This document shows, in pieces, positions 35,043 to 44,049 of a stretch of DNA of 64,000 nucleotides. This DNA is from Syntrophomonas sp. (GTDB taxonomy: Bacteria > Bacillota > Syntrophomonadia > Syntrophomonadales > Syntrophomonadaceae): the NCBI GenBank assembly GCA_016841875.1, contig JAENYG010000003.1, positions 39,021 through 103,020 of the forward strand. The letters are read 5' to 3'. Every line of letters begins with the position of its first letter. Within the stretch, counting starts at the first letter, position 1. A program made the position numbers and the translations under genes. Below the pieces are notes generated by a model, which was not told the DNA's origin, did not search any database, and saw only the letters and a list, made by a program, of their open reading frames with translations.

Positions 35043-35170
35043 ATATAAGCTTATGTAAGACAATTTACTGCATAAAATGCAGATCATCTAATACTCTTGA
35101 AGATTAGGAGGTGAATTTTCACTACCGAAGGGTCCATCAATGATTTTTATTTAATAAGGAGGTCAAATGA

Positions 35171-36019
35171 ATGTCTATTAACACAATCGCAATGCTTGGT
35201 GCCGGTACTATGGGACAAGGTATTGTCTGGGCACTGGCTGCCGCCGGGAAAAAAGTTGTACTATATGATATCAAACAGGAATTAATTGATAGGGCGATTG
35301 CTTCTATTGCCAAGAGTCTGGCGAAAGCTGAAGAAAGGGGCAAATCGGCTCCAGGAACCAAAGACGCTATACTGGGCAATATTATAGGGGTTAGTAATAT
35401 AGAGGATATAAAAGACGTTGACTTCGTAATAGAGGCCGTTTTTGAAAACATGGCGGTAAAAAAAGACGTCTATACCAAATTAGATGCCCTGCTGGCTCCA
35501 GAAGTTATTATTGCTACCAACACTTCTTCTCTTTCTATTACTGAAATTGCTGCGATTACCACTAGAGCTGATAAAGTTGTAGGTATGCATTTCTTTAATC
35601 CGGCTAATGTCATGAAACTTGTCGAGGTTATTCCTGCTCTGCAGACCTCAGAAGAAACCATGAAAATCGTCACTGATCTCTCTATAGAAATTGGTAAGAA
35701 ACCGGTAAGAGTTAAAGAAGGCCCGGGGTTTGTGGTCAACCGTATTCTAGTTCCGACCATCAACGAAGGCTGTTTCATCCTTCAAGAAGGACTGGCAACA
35801 GCTGAAGACATTGACACCGCTATGAAGTTTGGGGCTGGATGGCCAATGGGTCCGCTGACTCTATGTGATCTGGTAGGCGGTGATATCGCCCTGGCAGTAA
35901 TGAATACTCTGTATGATGAGACCGGGGATCCTAAATACCGTCCCTCCGGCCTGCTTAAACAATATGTACGGGCCGGATGGCTGGGAATGAAGACCAAGAA
36001 GGGATTCTACAATTACTAA
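35171..36019 (+). CDS. hbd: 3-hydroxybutyryl-CoA dehydrogenase
   Basis: A 282-residue cytoplasmic dehydrogenase that oxidises (S)-3-hydroxybutyryl-CoA to acetoacetyl-CoA with NAD(P)+. The N-terminal Rossmann motif is GAGTMGQG (residues about 10-17). The catalytic His lies in VVGMHFFNPANVMKLVE, and the family motifs GKKPVRVKEGPGFVVNRIL and a C-terminal GRKTKKGFY-like MKTKKGFYNY are present. Length is normal. It is the first gene after the sigma-54 promoter, with AAGGAGGT ahead. In this operon it works in the oxidative direction if the organism grows on butyrate, as expected for a syntroph. Confidence 0.95.
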   Translation: MSINTIAMLGAGTMGQGIVWALAAAGKKVVLYDIKQELIDRAIASIAKSLAKAEERGKSAPGTKDAILGNIIGVSNIEDIKDVDFVIEAVFENMAVKKDVYTKLDALLAPEVIIATNTSSLSITEIAAITTRADKVVGMHFFNPANVMKLVEVIPALQTSEETMKIVTDLSIEIGKKPVRVKEGPGFVVNRILVPTINEGCFILQEGLATAEDIDTAMKFGAGWPMGPLTLCDLVGGDIALAVMNTLYDETGDPKYRPSGLLKQYVRAGWLGMKTKKGFYNY

Positions 36020-36069
36020 GCCCGGTCTTAGTAGAAGTGAAATCCAGATTGGATGTGGGGGAAAAAGTA

Positions 36070-36852
36070 ATGGCCTATGAAAACATAATTTTGGAGAAGG
36101 AAGACTACCTGGCAATTCTTTCTATTAACCGTCCCCGGGCGCTCAATGCTCTGAACAAAGATACTCTCAGTGAAATAAGAAATGCCATAGAGGATATTGC
36201 CGCAGATAACACTATCAAAGTTGTTATTGTTACCGGAGCCGGGGACAAAGCCTTTGTAGCCGGAGCAGATATTGCTTATATGCAGCCGCTGTCTGCAGTA
36301 GAAGGGCGTGAATTCTCGGATTATGGTGAGAAGACCATGCGAATGATAGAACTTCTGGAGAAGCCCGTTATTGCTGCTATTAAAGGTTTTGCTCTGGGTG
36401 GGGGATGTGAGCTGGCTATGGCCTGTGACATCAGGCTGGCTGCTGATAATGCTGTATTTGGGCAGCCTGAAGTTGGTCTGGGAGTTATTCCGGGCTTTGG
36501 CGGTACTCAGCGCCTGCCTCGATTGGTTGGCGAAGGGCGGGCCAAGGAACTCACTTTTTTAGCTAATAACATAAATGCTGATGAGGCTTATCGCATAGGG
36601 CTGGTCAACCATGTTTACCCAGCAGATGAACTGATGGCAGCTGCCAAAAAGATGGCTGCTAAAATAGCCTCCAAGGGCAATCTGGCGGTTGGCTTTGCTA
36701 AATTTGCTATTGGCAAAGGACTTCAAGCCGACCTGGATACTGCTATGAGTATTGAATCCGATATGTTTGGTATGTGTTCTTCAACCTTTGATCAAAAAGA
36801 GGGAATGGGAGCTTTTCTGGAAAAAAGGAAGCCCTTATTTCAAGGGAAATAA
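36070..36852 (+). CDS. crt: 3-hydroxybutyryl-CoA dehydratase (crotonase)
   Basis: A 260-residue enoyl-CoA hydratase that adds water to crotonyl-CoA. Both catalytic glutamates are in place, in FALGGGCELAMACD and in GQPEVGLGVIPGFGGTQ, and the oxyanion-hole FVAGADI is present. The frame opens at 35977 inside hbd, but the ATG at 36070 gives the normal N-terminus (MAYENIILEKED) and has GGGGG about 9 bases ahead. It lies between hbd and the thiolase gene with short gaps, so it is co-transcribed. Confidence 0.95.
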   Translation: MAYENIILEKEDYLAILSINRPRALNALNKDTLSEIRNAIEDIAADNTIKVVIVTGAGDKAFVAGADIAYMQPLSAVEGREFSDYGEKTMRMIELLEKPVIAAIKGFALGGGCELAMACDIRLAADNAVFGQPEVGLGVIPGFGGTQRLPRLVGEGRAKELTFLANNINADEAYRIGLVNHVYPADELMAAAKKMAAKIASKGNLAVGFAKFAIGKGLQADLDTAMSIESDMFGMCSSTFDQKEGMGAFLEKRKPLFQGK

Positions 36853-36886
36853 ATCGTTCGATGTTAAATTATGGGAGGTTTTAAAT

Positions 36887-38098
36887 ATGATGAAGGAAAT
36901 TCAGGATGTAGTAATAGTAAGTGCCTGTAGAACCCCTATTGCAAGATTTCAAGGCAGCCTAAAGGATGTCCAGGCCTTAGACTTAGCCATCACGGTAGCT
37001 AAGGAAGCCATAAAAAGAGCGGGTGTTGCCCCGGGTGCTATTGATGAAATAGTTTTGGGCGAAGTATATCCTCATATGCAGGGATCACTGCCTGCCCGCC
37101 AGGTCGGCAAGGCTGCCGGTCTTCCAGATAGAAGCAATGCCTGTAATGTAAACCAGAACTGTGCCTCCGGTATGCGGGCTCTGGACGTAGTAATAAACCA
37201 TATTCAATTAGGCAAAATTGATATCGGTCTGGTAGTAGGCGCAGAAAGCATGACCAATGCACCCTACATGATCCCCAAAGCCAGAATGGGCTACAGGATG
37301 GGTCCTGGCCAGATCGAGGACTCCATGCTGCATGACGGTCTGGTAGATCGCCTGGTACCTGGCCACATGGGCCTGACTGCCGAAAATATTGCTGAGAAAT
37401 ACGGCATCACTCGTGAAGAATGTGATCAACTGGCCCTTTTGAGCCATCAACGCGCTACCCGCGCTACCCAGGACGGAACCTTTACGCGGGAAATAGTCCC
37501 AGTCGAACTCAAGTCCAAGAAGGGTATCAAATTATATGAAAAAGACGAGCATATGATTCCCGATGCCAGCTTGGAATCTATGGCCAAACTGGGTACGGCA
37601 TTCAAAAAAGGTGGCGTAGTCACCGCCGCTAATGCTTCCGGTATCAACGATGCTGCAGCAGCTGTAATCGTCATGTCCAAGGCTAAAGCCGAAGAACTGG
37701 GACTTAAACCCCTAATGAAATTGATCAACATCTGTGCTGAAGGCGTAGCTCCTGAAGTAATGGGTCTGGGTCCGGCAGTTGCCATTCCCAAATGCCTGAA
37801 AGAAGCCGGCATGAAATATGAAGACGTGGAATACTGGGAAATCAACGAAGCCTTTGCTCCTCAATTTATCGGTGTAGGCAGAATGCTCAAAGAAGACTTC
37901 GGTATTGATATGGATCTAAGCAAGGTCAATGTCAACGGCTCTGGTATCGGCCTGGGTCATCCGGTAGGATGTACCGCCCTGCGTATTGTAGTCTCCCTGT
38001 ACTATGAGCTGGAAAAACAGGGTAAAACCATAGGCGGAGCTTCTCTGTGTGTAGGTGGTGGACCGGCTTACTGTTCGCTATGGACCAGAGACATTTAA
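36887..38098 (+). CDS. thl: Acetyl-CoA C-acetyltransferase (thiolase)
   Basis: A 403-residue thiolase that cleaves acetoacetyl-CoA with CoA to two acetyl-CoA. The nucleophilic Cys is in NQNCASGM, the GINDAAAAVIVMS region precedes the catalytic NEAFAPQF, and GLGHPVGCTALR carries the catalytic His and second Cys. Start ATG 36887 follows GGGAGG by 8 bases; the longer frame back to 36752 lies in crt. A hairpin follows before the next gene, which may reduce readthrough. Confidence 0.95.
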   Translation: MMKEIQDVVIVSACRTPIARFQGSLKDVQALDLAITVAKEAIKRAGVAPGAIDEIVLGEVYPHMQGSLPARQVGKAAGLPDRSNACNVNQNCASGMRALDVVINHIQLGKIDIGLVVGAESMTNAPYMIPKARMGYRMGPGQIEDSMLHDGLVDRLVPGHMGLTAENIAEKYGITREECDQLALLSHQRATRATQDGTFTREIVPVELKSKKGIKLYEKDEHMIPDASLESMAKLGTAFKKGGVVTAANASGINDAAAAVIVMSKAKAEELGLKPLMKLINICAEGVAPEVMGLGPAVAIPKCLKEAGMKYEDVEYWEINEAFAPQFIGVGRMLKEDFGIDMDLSKVNVNGSGIGLGHPVGCTALRIVVSLYYELEKQGKTIGGASLCVGGGPAYCSLWTRDI

Positions 38099-38123
38099 TC
38101 GATTCATCTAACTAATCTATATA

Positions 38124-38162
38124 AAGGGTGGTGGTTTGCACGGGCCATCACCTGCCTCTTTT
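38124..38162 (+). terminator. Intra-operon hairpin (partial terminator)
   Basis: GGTGGTGG (38128-38135) pairs with CCATCACC (38145-38152), extended by an outer AAAGG/CCTCTTTT pairing, ending in CTCTTTT. It lies between thl and the acyl-CoA dehydrogenase gene and could set the relative expression of the two halves of the operon. Confidence 0.6.
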
Positions 38163-38210
38163 AAAAATTGATTGGATGAAAGATAAGATAAAAAGGGAGG
38201 GAATGTTTAA

Positions 38211-40046
38211 ATGGCTGCTAATTTTGCGGTTAATAATATAAGAGACTTTGAATTTATCATTCAAGAATGGCTTCCGACGGAGAGTGTTTTCAACTACCCC
38301 CAATTTGCCGATTACTACTCCAAAGACGATATAAAATCGGTATTGGGACCTATCCTGAAAATGTGCAAAGAAGTTATAGAAGCTACTAACGACGATGGTG
38401 AGAACAACCCGGTTAGTTTTGATAATGGCAAGGTTACAACTCCACCCAGTGTCGGGCCTCTTTTTCACCAGTTGCAAAGTGAAGGCTGGGGTACCAGCAA
38501 TATCGATAATGCAGAGGATGCCATGGTGCTGCCGGAAATGCTGTATGCTGCAGTTTGGGAACTGATCTGTGCTGCTAACCCGGCTTTTATGCCTTATGTA
38601 CTGCTGACCAGCGGAGCTGCCGACTTGATTCAAAGTTATGGTGATGAAAAATTGAAAGCTATGTTCCTGCCCAAGATGATGGATGGAACCTGGGCCGGCA
38701 CCATGTGCTTGACCGAGCCCAGCGCTGGATCTGATGTGGGTGATATACTCTCCAAGGCCTTTCCCACCGATGATCCCCGTATCTTCAAAATTAAGGGCAA
38801 TAAGATATTCATAACCGGGGGAGATAATGACTTTACGGAAAATATCATTCATCTCTATCTGGCCCGGGTTGAAGGTGCCAGACCTGGTACCGGCGGTATA
38901 TCATTGTTTGTTGTTCCTAAATTATGGGTAAATGAAGATGGCAGCCTGGAAGACAATGACTTTCAAACTACCGGGGCTGAACATAAGATGGGCTTGCATG
39001 GATCAGTAACCGCCTCTCTGGCTGCTGGCGAAAACGATGGCTGCCGGGGTTGGCTGCTGGGTACAGATCCCCGCGAGAACGAAGGCAAGGGTGAAGGTAT
39101 GGCCCAGATGTTCCAGATGATGAACCTGGCCCGCATGGAAACCGGGCACATGGCCCTATCCTGCATCATAAATGCCTTTGCCAATGCCCGCGATTATTCC
39201 AAAGATAGAATCCAGGGTCGCCTGATGACCGATCCCAAAGCAGGTCGGACAGCCATAATCAACCATGAAGACATCAAACGCACCCTGATGCTGGGCAAGG
39301 CCCATATTGAAGCTATCCGGGCCATGATGTATCGTGTTTACCTGGCCTTTGACCAGCGGCATCGGGATCCTGATCCGGAAGTTAGAAAAGCTGCTGCTAA
39401 CCTGATAGAGATAACCACTCCGCTTTGCAAAGCTTATCCGTCTGATGAAGGTTGGTGGCTGTGCGGAGAAGCTATCCAGGCATATGGTGGCTACGGCTAT
39501 TGTTCAGAATACCCGGTTGGACAACTGGCCTGTGACATGAAAATTTACTCCATCTGGGAGGGTACTAACTTCATTCAATCCATGGACCTGGTGGGCCGCA
39601 AGATGAGTATGAAGGGCGGAACTCTATTTGATAACTGGGTGCAGGAAATGATTGATTTCTATGAAGCTAATAAGGGTAATGAAACCTTCAGTAAAGATTT
39701 CAACAACCTGGGCCGGGCGCTGAACGCTTATCAGGAAATGCGCCAAGCCCTGACTGGATATTTCAAGAGCAATGCCAGCCTGGTTCCTCTATATTCACGT
39801 CGTGTATTGACTGCTACCGCTCAGCTGTATTGCGGTCGCCAAATCCTGGATCAGGGCCTGCTGGCCGATAAGAGAGCCAGGGAAGTGGGAGCAGATCACT
39901 ATGACTATAATTTCTACATAGGTAAAGTAGCAACTGCCCAATACTACATGCGCAATGTAGTACCTAATGTGTGGACCACGGCTGAGATGGTCATCGATGG
40001 TGATAGTTCAGCCATTGATGTTCCTGTCGATGTTTTTGAATACTAG
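38211..40046 (+). CDS. Acyl-CoA dehydrogenase, about 600-residue type (probably butyryl-CoA dehydrogenase)
   Basis: A 611-residue FAD enzyme expected to oxidise butyryl-CoA (or another short acyl-CoA) to the enoyl-CoA and pass electrons to ETF. FAD/substrate motifs are MCLTEPSAGSDVG and a KIKGNKIFITGGDND block; the catalytic glutamate is in IYSIWEGTNFIQ; a C-terminal extension of about 150 residues marks the AidB/long-chain-like bacterial subfamily. The N-terminus (NNIRDFEFIIQEWL) is typical of it. GGGAGGG precedes the ATG. No etfAB genes are in the window, so electron transfer components must be elsewhere. Substrate assignment rests on the operon. Confidence 0.92.
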   Translation: MAANFAVNNIRDFEFIIQEWLPTESVFNYPQFADYYSKDDIKSVLGPILKMCKEVIEATNDDGENNPVSFDNGKVTTPPSVGPLFHQLQSEGWGTSNIDNAEDAMVLPEMLYAAVWELICAANPAFMPYVLLTSGAADLIQSYGDEKLKAMFLPKMMDGTWAGTMCLTEPSAGSDVGDILSKAFPTDDPRIFKIKGNKIFITGGDNDFTENIIHLYLARVEGARPGTGGISLFVVPKLWVNEDGSLEDNDFQTTGAEHKMGLHGSVTASLAAGENDGCRGWLLGTDPRENEGKGEGMAQMFQMMNLARMETGHMALSCIINAFANARDYSKDRIQGRLMTDPKAGRTAIINHEDIKRTLMLGKAHIEAIRAMMYRVYLAFDQRHRDPDPEVRKAAANLIEITTPLCKAYPSDEGWWLCGEAIQAYGGYGYCSEYPVGQLACDMKIYSIWEGTNFIQSMDLVGRKMSMKGGTLFDNWVQEMIDFYEANKGNETFSKDFNNLGRALNAYQEMRQALTGYFKSNASLVPLYSRRVLTATAQLYCGRQILDQGLLADKRAREVGADHYDYNFYIGKVATAQYYMRNVVPNVWTTAEMVIDGDSSAIDVPVDVFEY

Positions 40047-40069
40047 GATGTTAAGGAGGAAATGCACCA

Positions 40070-41413
40070 GTGGATTATAGTGCGGAATACCAGCGCAAAG
40101 TAACGCCAGTGGATGAAGCTGTAAAGGTAGTTACATCAGGAGACCTGGTACACTTCGGTGAATTTGTAATGAATTCCAGCTACCTGGATGCTGCCCTGGC
40201 CAAACGGGTCGAGGAACTTGAAAACGTCAATATATTTACGACCACTTGTCCGTATCCGCCCCAGTCGGTCCTGGCCGATCCGGATAGAAAACATTTTATT
40301 TATAACGATTGGCATATGAGCGCCGCCAGTCGCAAATTGCACGACAAGAATCTTTGCAATTATATACCTTTGACTTATCATGAAGGACCGTCTTTTTACG
40401 AGCGTGGTTATGTTGCTGCAGATGTGGCATTGATCAAGACAGCACCGATGGATAAGCACGGCTTCTTCAACTTTGGAACTTCGGTTTCGTTGACTCCCTC
40501 GTACTGCGATACAGCCAAAACCGTCATTGTCGAAGTCAATGAGAATGTTCCAGTTTGCCTGGGCGGCAACCGTGAGTCCATTCACATTTCCGAGATCGAC
40601 TACATCGTGGAAGGCGACAATCAACCCATGATCCAGCTTCCCGAACTGCCCATTTCCGATATAGACAAGAAGATCGCCGGGATAGTGCTGGAACAAATTG
40701 AAGACGGCGCCTGCCTGCAGCTGGGAATTGGAGCCATGCCCAATGCCGTGGGAGCCATGATCGCGCAGTCGGATTTAAAGGACCTGGGTGTTCATACCGA
40801 GATGCTGGTGGATTCGTTTGTCGACATGTATGAATCCGGGCGCATAACCGGTCGGCGCAAGCAAATAGACAAATGCAAAATGGTATATACCTTTGCTATG
40901 GGCACCAATAAATTGTATGAATTCCTGGATATGAATCCGGTATGTGCCATCTCCCCTGTAAGTTATACCAATGATCCATTTATCGTCGGGCAAAATGATA
41001 AAGTGATGGCTATTAACAATGCTATTGAGGTTGACCTCTATGGCCAGGTGGCCTCGGAATCATCGGGAATACGCCATATTTCGGGAACCGGCGGGCAGTT
41101 TGACTTTATCTTTGGATCATATTATTCTCGGGGAGGTAAAGGTTTGATTTGTCTGACCTCTACCTTCAAGGATAAAGAAGGACAGTTGCAGTCCAGAATT
41201 AAGCCCATATTAACTCCGGGAGCAGTTGTAACCGTACCCAGGAGTGTCAATTTCTACGTAGTTACTGAATACGGAATTGCCATGCTCAAAGCCAAATCAA
41301 CCTGGCAGCGGGCTGAAGCCTTAATCAACATTGCTCACCCTGATCTTCGGGATGAACTGATCAAGGAAGCAGAACGTATGAATATCTGGGTAAGGAGTAA
41401 TAGGATAATCTAA
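40070..41413 (+). CDS. Butyryl-CoA/4-hydroxybutyrate CoA-transferase family enzyme
   Basis: A 447-residue class I CoA transferase of the Cat1/AbfT family. It would exchange CoA between acetyl-CoA and butyrate, activating the substrate of this pathway at no ATP cost. The conserved [13 protein letters not shown] is followed by [12 protein letters not shown], with Glu244 aligning by motif to the catalytic glutamate of Abf[13 protein letters not shown] and the late [12 protein letters not shown] are also family blocks. It starts with GTG at 40070, 23 bases after the acyl-CoA dehydrogenase gene, with AAGGAGG ahead. It is the last operon gene; a terminator follows. Confidence 0.92.
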   Translation: MDYSAEYQRKVTPVDEAVKVVTSGDLVHFGEFVMNSSYLDAALAKRVEELENVNIFTTTCPYPPQSVLADPDRKHFIYNDWHMSAASRKLHDKNLCNYIPLTYHEGPSFYERGYVAADVALIKTAPMDKHGFFNFGTSVSLTPSYCDTAKTVIVEVNENVPVCLGGNRESIHISEIDYIVEGDNQPMIQLPELPISDIDKKIAGIVLEQIEDGACLQLGIGAMPNAVGAMIAQSDLKDLGVHTEMLVDSFVDMYESGRITGRRKQIDKCKMVYTFAMGTNKLYEFLDMNPVCAISPVSYTNDPFIVGQNDKVMAINNAIEVDLYGQVASESSGIRHISGTGGQFDFIFGSYYSRGGKGLICLTSTFKDKEGQLQSRIKPILTPGAVVTVPRSVNFYVVTEYGIAMLKAKSTWQRAEALINIAHPDLRDELIKEAERMNIWVRSNRII

Positions 41414-41460
41414 ATATTTAATATGGACCCCCTTTAAATTAATATAAACCACTCATTCTT

Positions 41461-41510
41461 AATAGAGCGGGTGATTGATTGCAGCTATCACCCACTCTAT
41501 TACCCCTTTT
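41461..41510 (+). terminator. Terminator of the beta-oxidation operon
   Basis: AATAGAGCGGGTGAT (41461-41475) and ATCACCCACTCTATT (41487-41501) form a 15-base stem with one mismatch, followed by ACCCCTTTT. Confidence 0.85.
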
Positions 41511-41560
41511 GGGAATTCCTATGATATAAATTATTAACCCCCCTGGTGAACCCTGAATTC

Positions 41561-41683
41561 ATGCATTATATAACCATGTTTCTGCCACTGATCTTACTTT
41601 TCATTTTGTTGCTCCTATTATTTCTGTTACTAAACCAGGTTTACGCCGTTCATAGAGGGATAGCTAAAATAAATAAGCATTAA
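41561..41683 (+). CDS. Possible 40-residue membrane peptide
   Basis: A short frame: MHYITM followed by about 20 nearly pure Leu/Ile/Phe residues, then a basic tail (VHRGIAKINKH). One membrane helix with a positive-inside end is a credible small-protein design. The ribosome site is weak, and the frame is short enough to arise by chance, so this is tentative. It stands between the operon terminator and the flavodoxin-like genes. Confidence 0.35.
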   Translation: MHYITMFLPLILLFILLLLLFLLLNQVYAVHRGIAKINKH

Positions 41684-41797
41684 ACCTTAAACCTAATCAT
41701 TTCACACATCTGCCTTCAATATCTATCTGCTGCTTCTATTTTCACCCCACGAATGATATCATTGACTTATATTTACAGTTTTTTCAGGAGCGAGTGC

Positions 41798-42361
41798 ATG
41801 AAAACATTAATAATTGCTGATGAAGATTTTAAAACCGATACTTTTCACGATCTCAATGAAATAATACACGGGCTTCTCAACGATAGGGGATTTGAGACAG
41901 AAGTTATTGAGGTCGGACTCCAGGACCTCACTTTTTGCAAAGGATGTTTTAGCTGCTGGGTAAAAAAGCCGGGAGAATGTGTCATGAAAGACGCGGCATC
42001 TATAAACCGCAGCTTTTTGAACAGTGATGTGACTGTCTATCTAAGCCCGGTTATATTTGGACAATTCAGTGCTAATATTAAAAATGTAATAGACCGAAGC
42101 CTACCGAATATGCTGCCATTCTTTTATACCAGACCAGATGGTTCCACGGCTCATCCACCACGTTATGATAATTATCCCCGGCAGATAATCATAGGCTATG
42201 GTGAGGAGATATCTACGGAAGACAGGCAGCTTTTTTTGGACATAACTAAAAAGCACCGTTACAATATTGATGTTTTACTATATGGAGGTCACCATGATGA
42301 CAGGAATATCATTGAGGCATTTAACCAAATCAATCTTGCGAAGATTGGGGATTTATCATGA
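41798..42361 (+). CDS. NAD(P)H-dependent FMN reductase-like flavodoxin-fold protein
   Basis: About 187 residues with a flavodoxin-like fold: a first strand KTLIIAD, then DLTFCKGCFSCWVKKPGECVMKD, a cysteine-bearing loop typical of iron-sulfur flavoprotein/NADPH-dependent FMN reductases, and YLSPVIFGQFSANIKNVIDR for flavin binding. The Cys-x2-Cys-x2-Cys arrangement (CKGCFSC) might bind a cluster, though the spacing differs from classical Isf. ATG 41798 follows CAGGAGCGAG. Its stop overlaps the next start (ATGA), so the two flavoproteins are made together. Confidence 0.8.
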   Translation: MKTLIIADEDFKTDTFHDLNEIIHGLLNDRGFETEVIEVGLQDLTFCKGCFSCWVKKPGECVMKDAASINRSFLNSDVTVYLSPVIFGQFSANIKNVIDRSLPNMLPFFYTRPDGSTAHPPRYDNYPRQIIIGYGEEISTEDRQLFLDITKKHRYNIDVLLYGGHHDDRNIIEAFNQINLAKIGDLS

Positions 42362-43032
42362 AAAACATCGTCTTCATACAGGCCAGCCCTAAAATTAATG
42401 AGCCAGCAGTTTCGCAGATGTTTCTGGAGATGGCGATGGATAAATTTGATGAGAGCGTCTTTAATAAAGAATATATTAATGTCCGACAGAGCATTTCCCG
42501 GCATACGCAAAACAATGCCTTTGAATTATTGTCTCGGGCGGATGCCATAATAATGGCATTTCCGTTATATTTTTTTTGTCTGCCTGGTATGCTAATGAGC
42601 TTTTTGCAGGACTACTCTAAATTTCACCAGGAGAACAACCTTCAAAATAATAAGACCAGGATATATGCTATCGTTAACTGCGGCTTCCCTGAACCCCAAA
42701 TCAATCTGGAAGCTGTGCGAGTAATAGAGAGCTTCAGCCGGCATATAGGATCTGATTTCCGCTTCGGAATACAAATCGGCGGCGGCCCCATGATGCTGTC
42801 ACCTCATGTCATGAAGGCACCTTTTTTGAAAAGTACCGCGCAAAGTCTTGATAAAGCCTTTTCAGTCATAGCAGCAGATGTGGCCGATGAAAACCAGATA
42901 TCGGAAAAATACATTAATATCGAATTTAACTTTTCCCGGCGCATATACTTCTTTATGGCAGAAAAGGGATGGACTTCCTTGGCGAAACGCAACGGGCTTA
43001 GCAAAAAGGAGCTGTATAAAAAACCCTATTGA
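42358..43032 (+). CDS. Flavodoxin-fold NAD(P)H oxidoreductase-like protein
   Basis: A 224-residue partner of the preceding gene. It has the N-terminal strand and loop IVFIQASPKINEPA, an ADAIIMAFPLYFFCLPGMLMSFLQDY flavin-binding block and VNCGFPEPQINLEAVRVIESF, as in NAD(P)H-dependent oxidoreductases of the FMN_red type, plus a C-terminal helical extension. The ATGA overlap with the upstream gene implies coupled translation and perhaps a heteromer. Substrate unknown. Confidence 0.75.
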   Translation: MKNIVFIQASPKINEPAVSQMFLEMAMDKFDESVFNKEYINVRQSISRHTQNNAFELLSRADAIIMAFPLYFFCLPGMLMSFLQDYSKFHQENNLQNNKTRIYAIVNCGFPEPQINLEAVRVIESFSRHIGSDFRFGIQIGGGPMMLSPHVMKAPFLKSTAQSLDKAFSVIAADVADENQISEKYINIEFNFSRRIYFFMAEKGWTSLAKRNGLSKKELYKKPY

Positions 43033-43204
43033 TCAAGAAACTCGGCTTAGGCCGATCTTTATCATGATCCAAGCAGCTTCTGTACTTATCTTTATCCCTT
43101 TGGAATAAGATTGATCTATTATAGGCAAGCGGGGTTAGTTAAGGAAGATGTGTATAGGGGATAGTGCCAAGCTTTTCGAGGGTACGTAGCATTGTCAATT
43201 TAAT

Positions 43205-43232
43205 GACACAGCAAAAACGTCCCCCTGTGTCC
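43205..43232. repeat. AAAACGTCCCC-type hairpin, stem GACACAG
   Basis: GACACAG and CTGTGTC enclose CAAAAACGTCCCC. This is the second core type of the window-wide family. It lies 27 bases before the next gene. Confidence 0.85.
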
Positions 43233-43259
43233 TAATAAATAACGGAAGGGGAGTCTTAG

Positions 43260-44003
43260 ATGTGGAGAATTAAAGATTTAAAATCCAGAGCGATAGCAGT
43301 TTTGAAGGAGAGTTACTGGAAAGCATTTCTGGTAAGTCTGATATTGGCCATCGCGGGAGGAAATCGTGGCTTTTCATTCAACTCTAACTGGCAGGTAAAT
43401 GAGTCAGATTTTACTTCCCCCTGGGGTTCCCTTTTTCCAGGTGGTTTAGATTTGCCCCCGGCGTTTATTGCCTTCTTTATAATCGCTGTTTGTTTTTTCA
43501 TATTAGTATTTATTGCGTTTCGAATTTTCGTGGGCTATCCGCTTGAAGTAGGTAGTCAAAAATATTTTGTAGAAGGACAGCAGTACCTATTCGATATGAA
43601 TCATCTAGGCTTCGGGTTTAATAAAACCAGGTATCTGGATATTGTTAAGGCTATGCTCTGGCGAGGGTTTCTTAACTTCCTGTGGTATCTGCTGCTCATA
43701 ATTCCCGGTATCATAGCCTTCTATGCTTACAGAATGGTTCCCTTCATCCTGGCCGACAATCCTAACCTGGATTATAGACGGGCCGTTCAATTAAGTACGC
43801 AAATGACCCAGGGACATAAATTTCACATCTTTTTACTGGACCTTTCCTTCCTAGGCTGGTTGATATTAGGAATACTCGCACTATTTGTAGGTGTGCTGTT
43901 TGTGCTCCCATATATCAACGCCGCCAATGCAGAATTGTACGCCGTGCTGCGGCAGAATGCCATTGAGAATGGTTTGTGTACTAGAGATGAACTTTTATTG
44001 TAG
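43260..44003 (+). CDS. DUF975 family membrane protein
   Basis: A 247-residue membrane protein of the DUF975 type. The N-terminal RIKDLKSRAIAVLKESYWKAFLVSLIL leads into the first helix, the middle block has IFVGYPLEVGSQKYFVEGQQ, and FNKTRYLDIVKAMLWRGFLNFLWYLLLIIPGIIAFYAYRMVPFILADNP is the family core. Four to six membrane segments; function unknown, often found in Firmicutes. The ATG follows GGAAGGGGAG. Convergent with the beta-propeller gene across a strong hairpin. Confidence 0.85.
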   Translation: MWRIKDLKSRAIAVLKESYWKAFLVSLILAIAGGNRGFSFNSNWQVNESDFTSPWGSLFPGGLDLPPAFIAFFIIAVCFFILVFIAFRIFVGYPLEVGSQKYFVEGQQYLFDMNHLGFGFNKTRYLDIVKAMLWRGFLNFLWYLLLIIPGIIAFYAYRMVPFILADNPNLDYRRAVQLSTQMTQGHKFHIFLLDLSFLGWLILGILALFVGVLFVLPYINAANAELYAVLRQNAIENGLCTRDELLL

Positions 44004-44012
44004 TTTATAAGG

Positions 44013-44043
44013 TGCAGGCACAGGGATAGTCCCTGTGCCTGCA
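44013..44043. terminator. Perfect hairpin between convergent genes
   Basis: TGCAGGCACAGGGA (44013-44026) and TCCCTGTGCCTGCA (44030-44043) form a perfect 14-base stem with a 3-base loop. There is no clear T-run, but the position between two convergent stops suggests a bidirectional terminator. Confidence 0.75.
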
Positions 44044-44049
44044 TGGTGA

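Noticed and set aside
35106..35160. Leader peptide in the hbd leader, behind AGGAGGTG
   Set aside because: The only GTG start touches the ribosome site with no spacing, and other starts would be non-standard.
36371..36562. Short alternative frames inside hbd, crt, thl and the activator, including a 333-codon minus-strand frame at 32414-33415
   Set aside because: They are shadows of strongly supported genes, with codon usage imposed by the opposite or shifted frame and no ribosome sites.
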